Positions 6,082 through 14,189 of a DNA stretch of 40,917 nucleotides are shown here, piece after piece. Numbering within the stretch: the first letter of the stretch is position 1; every line of letters starts with the position of its first letter. The stretch spans positions 1-40,917 of IMG/VR virus record IMGVR_UViG_3300021062_000008. One strand, 5' to 3'. A program made the translations under genes and the position numbers. Below the pieces are notes generated by a model. That model searched no databases and was not told the origin of the DNA. It worked only from the letters and a program-made list of their open reading frames with translations. The stretch comes from a virus.

Positions 6082-6265
6082 GGACCGGATTAACTTCATC
6101 AGTGATCTATCGCGGATCGCGGGTCACTTACAGGGTTATTCTGATGTTCTGGAACAAACAGTTGAATTCGATCGCGACGCTTTGATCGAAGGGCTACGGG
6201 AAGATTCAGCTACCCTTCAGGGTATTGTTGATCAAGCACTGGATAAAGATAAGCCGACTGAATAG
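6053..6265 (+). CDS. Small acidic helical protein, 70 aa
   Basis: ATG 6053 has AGAAAGGGAACACT upstream, better than the in-frame 6026 start. The product (MADDATKWNKDRINFI...) is helical with no cysteine and ends just before the tRNA. Function unknown. Confidence 0.65.
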   Translation: MADDATKWNKDRINFISDLSRIAGHLQGYSDVLEQTVEFDRDALIEGLREDSATLQGIVDQALDKDKPTE

Positions 6266-6275
6266 GTCGGTTCAT

Positions 6276-6351
6276 CTGGGTATGGTGTAGTGGTTAACAT
6301 GCTGGTCTTGGGTACCAGTGACCGTAGGTTCGAATCCTACTGCCCAGACCA
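6276..6351 (+). tRNA. tRNA-Pro (anticodon UGG)
   Basis: A full cloverleaf can be drawn: acceptor CTGGGTA/TGCCCAG, D stem GTGT/ACAT, anticodon stem CTGGT/ACCAG with loop CTTGGGT (anticodon TGG), five-base variable loop, T stem GTAGG/CCTAC with loop TTCGAAT, discriminator A and encoded CCA. It sits between a small gene and the large terminase gene in the late-direction train. UGG can read most Pro codons; phage tRNAs often supplement host supply. No integrase is nearby, so an attachment-site role is unlikely. Confidence 0.95.
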
Positions 6352-6372
6352 AAAAGTCGAGAGGGGACTTGT

Positions 6373-7182
6373 TTGAACGAAGGTTACAAGAAATTTATCG
6401 AATCACGATTGGAACTGGTCGACAAAGAAGGCCGTGACGTTCCATTTCGATTGAACAAGATTCAGGACCGCTTCTTAACGCAAGACTGTACAGGTCGTGA
6501 CATTATACTTAAAGCCCGACAGCAAGGGTTCTCGTCTTTGTGTTTGGCCAGGTATACGGCCGATTTTATTCTTAAGCCCAACAGTGTGAACGTAGTGGTA
6601 GCTGATGAATCCGAAAACGCTGAATCCTTACTGGATCGGGTTAAGGGTTACATTGCTGCCTATGAGTACCAAACTGGGAAGAAGGTCCCGCTTAAGTACA
6701 ACAGCAAATCGTCATTGGTAAACGAGATGATGAACAGCAAGTACACGATCGGGACCGCAAAGAATACTGAATTCGGTCGGTCCAAGACCATTACTAACCT
6801 TCACTTATCAGAAGCAGCGTTCTACCCACACTTCGAAAAGCTCTTAGCCGGCGCACTCCAAGCCGTGACCCCTAATGGTTCGGTAGTCATTGAGACTACG
6901 GCCAATGGATACAATGAATTCAAGACTTTCTGGGACGATGCCAAGCGTGGGGGGAATGGTTTCAACCCGTTATTCTATAAAGCTTCGGACTTCTACCTAC
7001 CGGAATTCTTAGAAGCCAAGAAGAGAGAACTAAAGCGACTGTTTAAGCAGGAATACCCCGAAACTGACGTCGAGGCTTTCTTAACTTCGGGCGATTCATA
7101 CTTCGATATGCAGGCGCTTATGTCTTACATGGAAACCATGAAGGACCGAATGCCGCTAGAACAGGGGATATATGCCTTATAA
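6373..7182 (+). CDS. terL: Large terminase, ATPase half (split TerL), 269 aa
   Basis: TTG 6373 follows GAGGGGACTTG. Residues 47-55 (KARQQGFSS) are the Walker A-like motif of P22-type large terminases; 143-150 (LHLSEAAF) are Walker B with catalytic Glu147; IETTANG near 172-178 is the coupling motif; SGDSYFD near 236-242 is the usual end of the ATPase domain. The protein stops there, whereas TerL proteins normally continue into an RNase H-fold nuclease, which here is the separate gene at 7527-8207. The stop overlaps the start of an intervening ORF by 11 bases. The two halves presumably assemble into one motor. Confidence 0.9.
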   Translation: MNEGYKKFIESRLELVDKEGRDVPFRLNKIQDRFLTQDCTGRDIILKARQQGFSSLCLARYTADFILKPNSVNVVVADESENAESLLDRVKGYIAAYEYQTGKKVPLKYNSKSSLVNEMMNSKYTIGTAKNTEFGRSKTITNLHLSEAAFYPHFEKLLAGALQAVTPNGSVVIETTANGYNEFKTFWDDAKRGGNGFNPLFYKASDFYLPEFLEAKKRELKRLFKQEYPETDVEAFLTSGDSYFDMQALMSYMETMKDRMPLEQGIYAL

Positions 7183-7534
7183 CAAGAACTTCCAAACCCG
7201 CCACAATGGTAAGGTGATCGATCTGTTCGATGATGCTGGCCGTTGTGTGATGATTATGTGCTTCGCCCATGGTAAACGATGGAATGAAGTAGAAGACTTC
7301 GACATCTTTGGTGGTTCAGCCTGTTCGAAGTGTTGTGATTATTCAGCTCGTAACACTACAAAGATTGGTAACGATACTTACTTCTTCCAAAGCAAGGGTA
7401 TTTACGTCCTTAACGGCACTGACCCAGTAGAATACTATTCAGGGCTTATCGATAATCGAGAAATACCGATGTTGAAGGGCCTTAAGATCAACCCTAAAGG
7501 CGCAATTGTAAAACGAAGGGGCATACGTGGCTGA
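7172..7534 (+). CDS. Intervening ORF between the terminase halves, 120 aa
   Basis: ATG 7172 is preceded by AGGGGATAT, and the stop overlaps the nuclease-half start by eight bases, so all three ORFs are in different frames yet tightly coupled. The protein has a compact Cys cluster (ACSKCC near residues 49-54), a beta-rich YYFQSKGIYVL-like centre and a basic end (KGAIVKRRGIRG). It lacks terminase motifs and any complete HNH, LAGLIDADG or GIY-YIG signature. It may be a decayed homing-endonuclease passenger, a domain inserted during the split, or a new subunit linking the halves. Confidence 0.7.
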   Translation: MPYNKNFQTRHNGKVIDLFDDAGRCVMIMCFAHGKRWNEVEDFDIFGGSACSKCCDYSARNTTKIGNDTYFFQSKGIYVLNGTDPVEYYSGLIDNREIPMLKGLKINPKGAIVKRRGIRG

Positions 7535-8207
7535 AAAACTACCCGAATGGCGACAATATAGGGACTTTGAACCTAATGAATTCATTTTAGTTGCGGCTGA
7601 CCCCGCAGCAGGCGGTGGCGACTACTGTGCGGTCCAGTTTATCAGTAAGGATAAGATCGATGTGCCGCTGGTCTACCACAGTAATAAGATGGCTTCGTTT
7701 ATGACCAATGAATTACTTCCGGTGCTTGAGCGAATCCATGATATTACTGGTGTCCGTCCTGTTGTTGCCTATGAGCGGGCCAACGGTGGGGCCTTTGAAG
7801 CTGAACGCCTAGCCTTACTGAACCGTGCCGGTAAGTTTGATGTCTTTAAGATGCCTACTATGGGTGTGGACCATTCAGCTCGTAAAGAAGGTGAACCACC
7901 GCCGGTCAAGTATGGGTGGGACACCAACAGCGCGACTAGACCCCACATGCTAGGTCAATTAAAAGACGCGATCGATAATAAGCTTCTGACTGTCTACGAT
8001 GTCCCGACGATCGAAGAAATGTATTCCTTTGTTGTTACCAGAACCAGTAATGCCTGGAAGGCCCAAGCGGAAACTGGCGCGCACGATGATCTGATCATGG
8101 CTCTCGCCATTGGCTGGCAGCTGTATCAGATGTGCGAAAAGCCACAGATGCACTGGGCTCACCAAGGTCGAAGGCCAGAAATAGCCGATCATGACATCGG
8201 TATCTAG
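7527..8207 (+). CDS. terL: Large terminase, nuclease half (split TerL), 226 aa
   Basis: GTG 7527 follows AAGGGGCATAC. The chain opens EKLPEWRQY and reaches AADPAAGGGDY with Asp25, then VVAYERANGG with Glu83 and GAHDDLIMALAIG with Asp187/Asp188: the acidic metal-binding set of the RNase H-fold terminase nuclease. It has no ATPase domain; that half is encoded upstream. All residues for DNA cutting seem present, so it is more likely an active subunit than a broken fragment. Confidence 0.9.
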   Translation: MAEKLPEWRQYRDFEPNEFILVAADPAAGGGDYCAVQFISKDKIDVPLVYHSNKMASFMTNELLPVLERIHDITGVRPVVAYERANGGAFEAERLALLNRAGKFDVFKMPTMGVDHSARKEGEPPPVKYGWDTNSATRPHMLGQLKDAIDNKLLTVYDVPTIEEMYSFVVTRTSNAWKAQAETGAHDDLIMALAIGWQLYQMCEKPQMHWAHQGRRPEIADHDIGI

Positions 8208-8217
8208 GAGCAATAAC

Positions 8218-8484
8218 ATGACACCAGAACAAATTATGGCCCTTGTTAGCGAAGAAATGCCGGAACTGTATTCAGTCTACGAAGCGATGAAGACGTCACG
8301 GGTCCCAGGCGAAGTCCTATGTGACTTCATGTGTGAGGTCCAGATCGTCCGCACTAGGGGGTGGGGAAGTGTGGTAGCTGATATTCAGCGCCATCAACTC
8401 ACTCGTATCGAAGGGCGTAGTCAAAAACTCTACGCAATACCCAAATATGAGCCAAAAGAACAACAGAATCGCTACGCAGCCTAA
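8218..8484 (+). CDS. Hypothetical protein, 88 aa
   Basis: ATG 8218 follows AGGAGCAATAAC, preferred to an in-frame 8191 start inside terL. The N-terminus (MTPEQIMALVSEEMPELYSVYEAM) is helical and the rest basic. Position between terminase and portal suggests a packaging or head accessory. The stop lies two bases before the -35 box of the portal leader. Confidence 0.65.
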   Translation: MTPEQIMALVSEEMPELYSVYEAMKTSRVPGEVLCDFMCEVQIVRTRGWGSVVADIQRHQLTRIEGRSQKLYAIPKYEPKEQQNRYAA

Positions 8485-8485
8485 G

Positions 8486-8580
8486 TTGCAAAACGGACAA
8501 GTTCGGATTATGCTTGAATTAATTAACTTACCATTCAAGAACTGAAGGAAGTTGCCACATTTTTCGGTAACTTCTTTTTT
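8486..8580 (+). promoter_or_regulatory. Late leader 1: promoter, conserved boxes and terminator before portal
   Basis: TTGCAA (8486-8491), 17 bp, TATGCT (8509-8514); six bases later AATTAA (8521-8526); AAGAACT (8537-8543), 22 bases after the -10; then the hairpin GAAGTTGCC/GGTAACTTC (8548-8556/8566-8574) with TTTTTT. The same order recurs at 11444, 20488 and 23792. The portal ribosome site (GAAAGGG) follows directly, so the terminator must be read through for portal expression. Confidence 0.75.
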
Positions 8581-8591
8581 GAAAGGGTCTT

Positions 8592-10628
8592 ATGTCAGGA
8601 AAAAAGACGAAAGAAGCACGACGGGAACGTCAAAAGTTTTATACTGAACTCTTTGCCCAGTACCAAAAGGCCCAGCAGGAAGGCGAACTGCGCAAACAGC
8701 ATAAGGAATCTGGTTGGGACGAGATGGATAAACTGTATCGGTCCAACATCAACGCGGCTAAGTGGCCATTTTCTTCACGTATCTTCATGCCGGTTGCTTT
8801 TTCGTCCTTAATTAAGAAGGATACCCGTCTTATCGCCACCAAAATGACAGGCCGATTGGTTCCAACCGAAGATGGTCAGGAACTAGGGGCGATGGTAGGT
8901 ACGGAATTGCTTCATGCGCAATGGGACGACGTGGACCACCACGAATCTGAACCAATGCTTATGAAGATTTTCCGATGGTCACAGCAGGCCCGTCGCTACG
9001 GTGGGGCCTATGTCTGGGCTGGCTGGAAGAAGGAACGCGGCTTTGATGGTCCAACTATGCAGGTCTATGAGCGTAAGCACGTTCTGACCTTATCAGGTTC
9101 AACCAACGTCCAAGAAGGCGTCTTCCTTATCGACTTCCCGATGATTTCTGAATTCTTTGACGTTAATGACACCGCCCAGTCAGGTCCGATCTACAACCCT
9201 GACACATTAGCTAAGATCGAAGCCATGGGTCAGACCACTGATGACACCAGCAATAGCGTAGCTCGTGAGCTTAAAGGCCTGGGGACTCGCTTAGATGACG
9301 CCAACACTGGGACCACCGGCCGTATGCGCCGCGTAACCCGTGTGAAGTACCGATCCCAGCGCCGTTGGATTGATTTCGTGCCTAATGCTGGCGACGAAGA
9401 AGGTTCGACCCCTATGTTTATCCTTCGGGACATTAAGAACCCGTATGATCATGGGCAAGTGTCCTTAGTTCCACTTAACTACTACCCAATTGATGATGAT
9501 GTTGATGGTGTATCTGAACTTGAACCTGTACGAAGCTTGATGAAGGCCTTAAACGCCTTGGTCTGTAACTTCATGGACAGCGCCAACATCGAACTGTTCC
9601 CAATTCTTAAGGGCCACCCAACCAATGTGAACTGGTCCACGATTGACTACCACGCTCGCGCCCAATGGTTGATGCAGAACCCTGCCACTGACCTGGTTAA
9701 GCTTGAGCATAGTAATAGTGGTCTTCAGAAGTTCACCGAAATCTACAAGATGTTGGTCGGGGCTATCAATGAAGCCTTGGGTGAGTCTACCGGTGAAGGT
9801 TCCACTGCCAATCCATTCGCAGGGGATAAGACCGCGACCGAAATCAAAGACACTGCTTTACTACGATCGGCCCGTGACAACTTCAACAAGCTGGCTTTGT
9901 CTACTGCTTTGCAGAAGGTCATGTACTACTGGTGGGAAATGGACAAGCAGTTCCTTACTAACGACAAAGTTATCCGCGTCGTCGGTAAAGAAGCCATCGA
10001 ATACTTCACCCGCGAAGGTTTGCATGACTATGAGCTGTCCGAAGAAGGTTATGAGCTGATCCAGACCTACATGGAAGAAAACCCAGGCGTTGAATTCGAT
10101 CTAGCCTATGAAGCCCTACGTGAGCAAGGTGCATTAGAAGAATACGCTGTCCCACTATTCGGGGTGGACCGTGAAGATGGTACTGGACCAAAGCTTCAAC
10201 TGGACCGATCAGGCAAGACTGGCTTCTTGACTGTTTCCAATGACGATCTATCTGGTAAATTCCGCTACGTCCCTGACATTGAGTCGATGAGCCTACCAAA
10301 TGACACTGAACAAGCCCAGGCAATGATGGGTCTGATGGATAAGATCATCGCCGTCAAAGAAGACCTTATGCAGACAGGGGACACACCTAAATTTAAAGAC
10401 TTACTGGTTGATATTGCCGCTAAAATGCGTATGAGCAACGCCGAACAGTACTTCGGTGCAGGTGATGGTATGGGCGAAACGTCCCTAACCCCAGAACAGC
10501 AAGCGGCTGAACAAGGTATGGACCCAATGGCAGCCGCCGGTGGCGCACCAATGCCAGGTCAACCGATGACAATGGCGAACCTACCGGTCCCACCAGTTGG
10601 TCAACCCGCCGAACAGATGGTACAGTAA
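8592..10628 (+). CDS. Portal protein, P22-like, 678 aa
   Basis: Size, position after terminase and sequence style fit podovirus portals: a helical N-terminus with ANAAKWPFSSRIF-like segment, SSLIKKDTRLIATKM near residue 75, a central NYYPIDDDVDGVSELEPVRSLMKALN region corresponding to stem/wing helices, an EALGESTGEG segment around 396-405, and a disordered Gly/Pro/Met/Gln-rich tail (residues 620-678). It forms the dodecameric DNA gate at the capsid vertex to which the terminase docks. The first gene behind late leader 1. Confidence 0.85.
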   Translation: MSGKKTKEARRERQKFYTELFAQYQKAQQEGELRKQHKESGWDEMDKLYRSNINAAKWPFSSRIFMPVAFSSLIKKDTRLIATKMTGRLVPTEDGQELGAMVGTELLHAQWDDVDHHESEPMLMKIFRWSQQARRYGGAYVWAGWKKERGFDGPTMQVYERKHVLTLSGSTNVQEGVFLIDFPMISEFFDVNDTAQSGPIYNPDTLAKIEAMGQTTDDTSNSVARELKGLGTRLDDANTGTTGRMRRVTRVKYRSQRRWIDFVPNAGDEEGSTPMFILRDIKNPYDHGQVSLVPLNYYPIDDDVDGVSELEPVRSLMKALNALVCNFMDSANIELFPILKGHPTNVNWSTIDYHARAQWLMQNPATDLVKLEHSNSGLQKFTEIYKMLVGAINEALGESTGEGSTANPFAGDKTATEIKDTALLRSARDNFNKLALSTALQKVMYYWWEMDKQFLTNDKVIRVVGKEAIEYFTREGLHDYELSEEGYELIQTYMEENPGVEFDLAYEALREQGALEEYAVPLFGVDREDGTGPKLQLDRSGKTGFLTVSNDDLSGKFRYVPDIESMSLPNDTEQAQAMMGLMDKIIAVKEDLMQTGDTPKFKDLLVDIAAKMRMSNAEQYFGAGDGMGETSLTPEQQAAEQGMDPMAAAGGAPMPGQPMTMANLPVPPVGQPAEQMVQ

Positions 10629-10646
10629 TAACAGAAAGGTGGAAGC

Positions 10647-10979
10647 ATGGCAGAACTTACCCCCGAAGAAGCAAAAGAACTTGAATATTGCCAAGAGATT
10701 AAGGGATTTTTGGAATCTGACGCTTATCGTGTCTACGCCTACCCCCAAATCATGGGCTTATTAGGAAAAGAATTCCCAGACCCGAAACAACCAGGGTGGG
10801 AAGAAGCTTACGTCAAGGCGTTTTCGCTAACCCAGGCAGCGCAAACTATCCATAGCACCTTCGAAAGCCTGGCCCGAAAGGGCGAATCGTTACGCCGTAA
10901 GTCTATGGAAGAAGAACTTGACGACACGATCGCAGGTCGACCAAACAAATATAGTGAGACTGACTTTAATGAGGCATAG
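10647..10979 (+). CDS. Hypothetical head-region protein, 110 aa
   Basis: ATG 10647 follows AAAGGTGGAAGC. The chain is helical and charged (EEAKELEYCQEIKGFL) with a conserved-looking LARKGESLRRKSM segment. It lies between portal and scaffold; a head accessory or packaging protein is possible. Confidence 0.7.
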   Translation: MAELTPEEAKELEYCQEIKGFLESDAYRVYAYPQIMGLLGKEFPDPKQPGWEEAYVKAFSLTQAAQTIHSTFESLARKGESLRRKSMEEELDDTIAGRPNKYSETDFNEA

Positions 10980-11242
10980 TGGAATGGCCAAAATTAATAC
11001 TTATATCCGCAATCTGTTTCTGGTTCTTAAAACAGCCTTGGCTTCGGGTTGGCGACGACTACGACCCTAGCTGGTGGTTTCCCAATTGGGTCATCGAACT
11101 TGTTAGGAGTATCTTCCCATGGCTGAAAACGAACAACCGGAATCGCAGGAACTACCGCCTACGCACGACGCAGTGGCAGACATTCCAGTCGAATTTGCGA
11201 AGGGTCCAGAAACCACGCAGGTCCTACCGCACATACCCGTGA
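10979..11242 (+). CDS. Possible membrane-anchored protein, 87 aa, overlapping the next gene
   Basis: GTG 10979 follows GAGGCATA and overlaps the previous stop. Residues 4-18 are hydrophobic (PKLILISAICFWFL), followed by a Trp-rich segment. The last 40 residues are read in another frame of the next gene and are low-complexity basic, so the coding stretch may be shorter in function. The uncovered 140 bases between genes favour it being real. Confidence 0.45.
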   Translation: MEWPKLILISAICFWFLKQPWLRVGDDYDPSWWFPNWVIELVRSIFPWLKTNNRNRRNYRLRTTQWQTFQSNLRRVQKPRRSYRTYP

Positions 11243-11391
11243 CGGAATCTCGTGGTTGCGCTCACTACTTTGTGCGTAAAAGCGATACAGAAGCAGAATG
11301 CCGTAACCCTGGCTGTAAGTTAGGTCTCTTTATTAGTCCGTCCGAACTCATTATTGACGGGCAACTGCCTGATATGCGACAATCAGGATAA
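11119..11391 (+). CDS. Small zinc-knuckle protein, 90 aa
   Basis: ATG 11119 has AGGAGTATCTTCCC upstream. The N-terminal 45 residues are acidic and disordered; residues 47-70 (CAHYF...CRNPGC...LFI) form a C-x-H/C-x4-C zinc-binding motif often seen in small phage proteins. Located before the scaffold gene; function unknown. Confidence 0.7.
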   Translation: MAENEQPESQELPPTHDAVADIPVEFAKGPETTQVLPHIPVTESRGCAHYFVRKSDTEAECRNPGCKLGLFISPSELIIDGQLPDMRQSG

Positions 11392-11415
11392 CCGCGCGTA
11401 CCTTATCTGCACAAG

Positions 11416-11437
11416 CCCCTGAACACCAGGGGTTTTT
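11416..11437 (+). terminator. Intrinsic terminator ending the portal transcript
   Basis: CCCCTG (11416-11421) pairs with CAGGGG (11427-11432) across a five-base loop, followed by TTTTT. It is directly before the promoter of late leader 2. Confidence 0.85.
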
Positions 11438-11443
11438 GTGTAC

Positions 11444-11582
11444 TTGACAACCGATTAAAGGGTAGCTTACACTAAGGACAACTAGGTATTGTTTGGAGAA
11501 CCCAACGCACCGAAATGTTTGATCAACATTGGTGCGTTTTTTAGTTTCCCCAACACCCATATTCGTACTTTCTACCTAGTTG
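11444..11582 (+). promoter_or_regulatory. Late leader 2: promoter, conserved boxes, terminator and alternative pairing
   Basis: TTGACA (11444-11449), 18 bp, TACACT (11468-11473); six bases later AACTAG (11480-11485); GAGAACC (11496-11502), 22 bases after the -10; then AACGCACC/GGTGCGTT (11504-11511/11531-11538) with TTTTTT. In addition CAACTAGGTA (11479-11488) is a perfect complement of TACCTAGTTG (11573-11582) beyond the terminator, so the conserved box could pair in a second fold. It precedes scaffold and capsid genes. Confidence 0.8.
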
Positions 11583-11620
11583 CCCGACCCAGGGGTTAAT
11601 CGATGGCGAAAGGACACATT

Positions 11621-12469
11621 ATGGACGAAGAAGTCCAAGACGGCGTATTAGACGCAGACGACACTGCGGACGTGGAACCCACCACAACCGACGATGCCCC
11701 AGGCATTGCCGAACAAACGGTCGACGAAGACGTTGTTTCTGACGACGATGATGAAGTCGATGATCTGGACGCGGACGGGATTCCTACGGATTTACCGGAA
11801 GACCCCCAGAAGCAGAAGGAAGCGTTCACCAAAATGCGGTTGGCATTGAAGAAGGCCCGTAGGGGTAATACTCAACCAGCTGCCGACGAAGATGCCGATG
11901 ACCAAGTCGATGCAAGTCAAGATTTTGACTTTCGCATACCGGCCCCTATCAACTACACGGACCAGGACCTTCAAGACCCTGTGACCGCTGCACGGATTCA
12001 GGCCGCCGACGCCCAGCGTCAGGCTGCTATGACCCAGGCACAGTTAGAAGATATGGAAGCGGAAAGTCGTTTCCCTCAATTGGCGAAACGATCCGGCCAG
12101 TATGATCCTGTGTTCGCCAAAATGGTGAAGCGGTCATACACCCACGAAGTGGTGCAGGCAATGCACACTAATCGGCCGAAACCACGACTTGCCCAGGTAG
12201 CCGCGATGGTGGCAAAAGACCTTAAAATTTCACAAGTACGGACTGAAAAGTCCACGCTCGTAAAAGCACAACAACAATTAGCAGCTAAAGAACAAGCAGC
12301 TTTAGATGCCCGCGGTAGTTCAGTTAATTACGAACCGCCCGCCGAACAAAACAAGGCGCGTATCCAGAAGATTCGCAGCGGCAGCCGACAGGCGTTAGCC
12401 GACGAACTCTTGGACATTGAAGTAAGTAAATACTCGAACCAAGACCTAGGCTTCTACGGCTACGATTAA
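11621..12469 (+). CDS. Scaffolding protein, 282 aa
   Basis: ATG 11621 (MDEEVQDG) is preferred, with GAAAGGACACATT upstream; ATG 11603 in frame is possible. The first 60 residues are almost purely acidic and disordered, then a Pro-rich linker, a helical coiled-coil region and a basic C-terminus (ARIQKIRSGSRQALADELL). This acidic-to-basic layout directly before the capsid gene is typical of internal scaffolds whose basic end grips the capsid protein during assembly. Confidence 0.8.
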   Translation: MDEEVQDGVLDADDTADVEPTTTDDAPGIAEQTVDEDVVSDDDDEVDDLDADGIPTDLPEDPQKQKEAFTKMRLALKKARRGNTQPAADEDADDQVDASQDFDFRIPAPINYTDQDLQDPVTAARIQAADAQRQAAMTQAQLEDMEAESRFPQLAKRSGQYDPVFAKMVKRSYTHEVVQAMHTNRPKPRLAQVAAMVAKDLKISQVRTEKSTLVKAQQQLAAKEQAALDARGSSVNYEPPAEQNKARIQKIRSGSRQALADELLDIEVSKYSNQDLGFYGYD

Positions 12470-12481
12470 TAGGAGTAACAA

Positions 12482-13393
12482 ATGGCCCAGTTAACAGGTG
12501 TGCAACAGACATACCAGGACAAGACGCGGAAAGAAGACTTGATGGACAAGATTTATGACATCTCACCAGATGCCAATATCTTGACCACCATGCTCGATCC
12601 GGTAAACGTAGACAACACATTCCACGAATGGCTGGAATACAACATTGCTCGACCAACTTCAAACAGCATCACTGTTGAAGGTGACGACAATACCTATTCT
12701 GACCTGACCCAATCAAGCCGACTTAACAATATCTGCCAGATCATTAAAGAACCGTTTTCTGTTTCCGGTACTATTGAGAAAGTCGACAAAGCCGGTCCAA
12801 AGGGCGCTTATGCTCGTGAGATGGCTTGGGCAATGACTCGTGTTAAGAACAAATGGGAATATGCTACCCTTCGTGGTACAAAAGCTTCCGGTGCGTCCGG
12901 CGTAGCCCGTGAAATGAACGGTCTTATCGCTGATGTTATGAGCAACGGTCGCGCTACTGCCCGAAACAGTGGTACTTCCTTCAGCCTCAACGAATTTAGC
13001 GACATCAACATGGAATCATGGAACCAGACTGATGAGTACATGATCAACATGCTTCTCATGCACGGTTTCACCAAAACTGCTGTCGGTCGATTCTTCACCA
13101 CGTCAACACCACGAACCGTTGATATGAGCGACAAGCGTCTTACCCAGGCACTTGAAGTCATCGAAAACGATTTCGGTCAACTCGTAATCCTCAAGGCGCA
13201 CAAAGACATGCCTACTAACGCTGTCCTTGGTATCCGCCATGAGTTGTGCCACACTGGTATTCTTCGTCCAGTTAAGCACGTTCCTAACGGCGTAACCGGT
13301 GATAACATCAAGGGTCACATCGTTCTGGAAGCTACTACGCAGGTTGATAGCGCACGCGCTATGGTCTACCGTTCCGGCTACTTGACGAACTAA
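12482..13393 (+). CDS. Major capsid protein, SU10-like/DUF5309 family, 303 aa
   Basis: ATG 12482 follows AGGAGTAACAA, 12 bases after the scaffold gene. The N-terminus (KEDLMDKIYDISPDAN, then FHEWLEYNIA) is the recognisable opening of the DUF5309/SU10 major capsid family, and the middle has the usual ISRAMN-like and WEYATLRGTKASG segments before a long beta-rich C-terminus. HK97-fold shell protein. The following hairpin at 13439-13463 probably limits read-through, fitting a highly expressed gene. Confidence 0.85.
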   Translation: MAQLTGVQQTYQDKTRKEDLMDKIYDISPDANILTTMLDPVNVDNTFHEWLEYNIARPTSNSITVEGDDNTYSDLTQSSRLNNICQIIKEPFSVSGTIEKVDKAGPKGAYAREMAWAMTRVKNKWEYATLRGTKASGASGVAREMNGLIADVMSNGRATARNSGTSFSLNEFSDINMESWNQTDEYMINMLLMHGFTKTAVGRFFTTSTPRTVDMSDKRLTQALEVIENDFGQLVILKAHKDMPTNAVLGIRHELCHTGILRPVKHVPNGVTGDNIKGHIVLEATTQVDSARAMVYRSGYLTN

Positions 13394-13438
13394 TAGCCAG
13401 TCGATACAGTAGTAGTAAGGAAGACTATATAGGGATTG

Positions 13439-13463
13439 GGGTCCTCCTCGTGGGGACCCTTTT
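13439..13463 (+). terminator. Weak intrinsic terminator after the capsid gene
   Basis: GGGTCC (13439-13444) pairs with GGACCC (13454-13459), followed by TTTTCC. The short T-run suggests partial termination, lowering expression of downstream genes relative to capsid. Confidence 0.65.
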
Positions 13464-13486
13464 CCAAACAGTTAGGTGGAAGCAAC

Positions 13487-13879
13487 ATGTCCGAAATCTA
13501 TGTCACTAAAAAAGGTACTGTCGTTAATGAGGCTCAGTCTCAAGCGGCGGACCTTCTTTTAAAAATGCACAAGACAATGGAAAAATGGGCTTTCATCGAC
13601 GAAGTCGTTAAGTTCTGGAAGATGCAGCACCCTGACAAATGGGCGTCGTACACCAGCGCTTACGAAAACCTGCTGTCCCGCGGCGAACTGTTAAACGAAA
13701 AGACTGGGGCGGACCGTACTGGGTCGATGCGGCGCATAGGACAATTACCAACCGAACTATACACAGTGTTGGAATTCTTCTACCCCCAAGAACTAACAAA
13801 CCCAAAGGCACAGCACGAGTTTCTAACTCGCTTCCTTAATGCATATCCAATGTTTAGAATCCCTAGCAACAGGGTCTAA
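13487..13879 (+). CDS. Hypothetical head/neck protein, 130 aa
   Basis: ATG 13487 (MSEIYVTKKGTVV) follows TTAGGTGGAAGCAAC; an upstream in-frame start at 13436 would run through the terminator and is rejected. The chain is mainly helical with basic and aromatic residues and ends FLNAYPMFRIP. Its place after the capsid gene suggests a head-completion or capsid accessory; no family is recognised. Confidence 0.7.
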   Translation: MSEIYVTKKGTVVNEAQSQAADLLLKMHKTMEKWAFIDEVVKFWKMQHPDKWASYTSAYENLLSRGELLNEKTGADRTGSMRRIGQLPTELYTVLEFFYPQELTNPKAQHEFLTRFLNAYPMFRIPSNRV

Positions 13880-13892
13880 GAAAGGAACTATT

Positions 13893-14189
13893 ATGGCTGA
13901 CGAAGAAGTCCAGGACCAACCGGCAGAACAACCGGAAGATACCAACAGATCAATTGCGAATATCGAAAAACAAGCTAAGGGTGGCTTTTTAAATGCTATC
14001 CAGAAGCGCTACATCGAAAAGTATGCCGACGACACCATTAAGATGTTGTCCGAATACAAAGCCCTTAAGCACGCCCTTAAACAGTATGACGCGTGGATTA
14101 AACGTGTAGATGCTGGCGACATGACCGCCATCGACGAATACAAAAAGAAGCGAATCCGACTTGAGGACGAAGACGGATATGAATTCTAA
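13893..14189 (+). CDS. Hypothetical helical head-region protein, 98 aa
   Basis: ATG 13893 follows AAAGGAACTATT. An acidic disordered N-terminus (residues 1-25) is followed by helices rich in Lys, Tyr and Glu (FLNAIQKRYIEKYADDTIKM). No motif for a known function. Confidence 0.7.
   Translation: MADEEVQDQPAEQPEDTNRSIANIEKQAKGGFLNAIQKRYIEKYADDTIKMLSEYKALKHALKQYDAWIKRVDAGDMTAIDEYKKKRIRLEDEDGYEF

Noticed and set aside
6276-6351. tRNA gene as an attachment site
   Set aside because: A complete tRNA but no integrase nearby and no repeat of its 3' end elsewhere noticed.
6373-8207. Sequencing frameshift in one terL gene
   Set aside because: A single or double frameshift cannot explain 120 extra unrelated codons and three separate ribosome sites.
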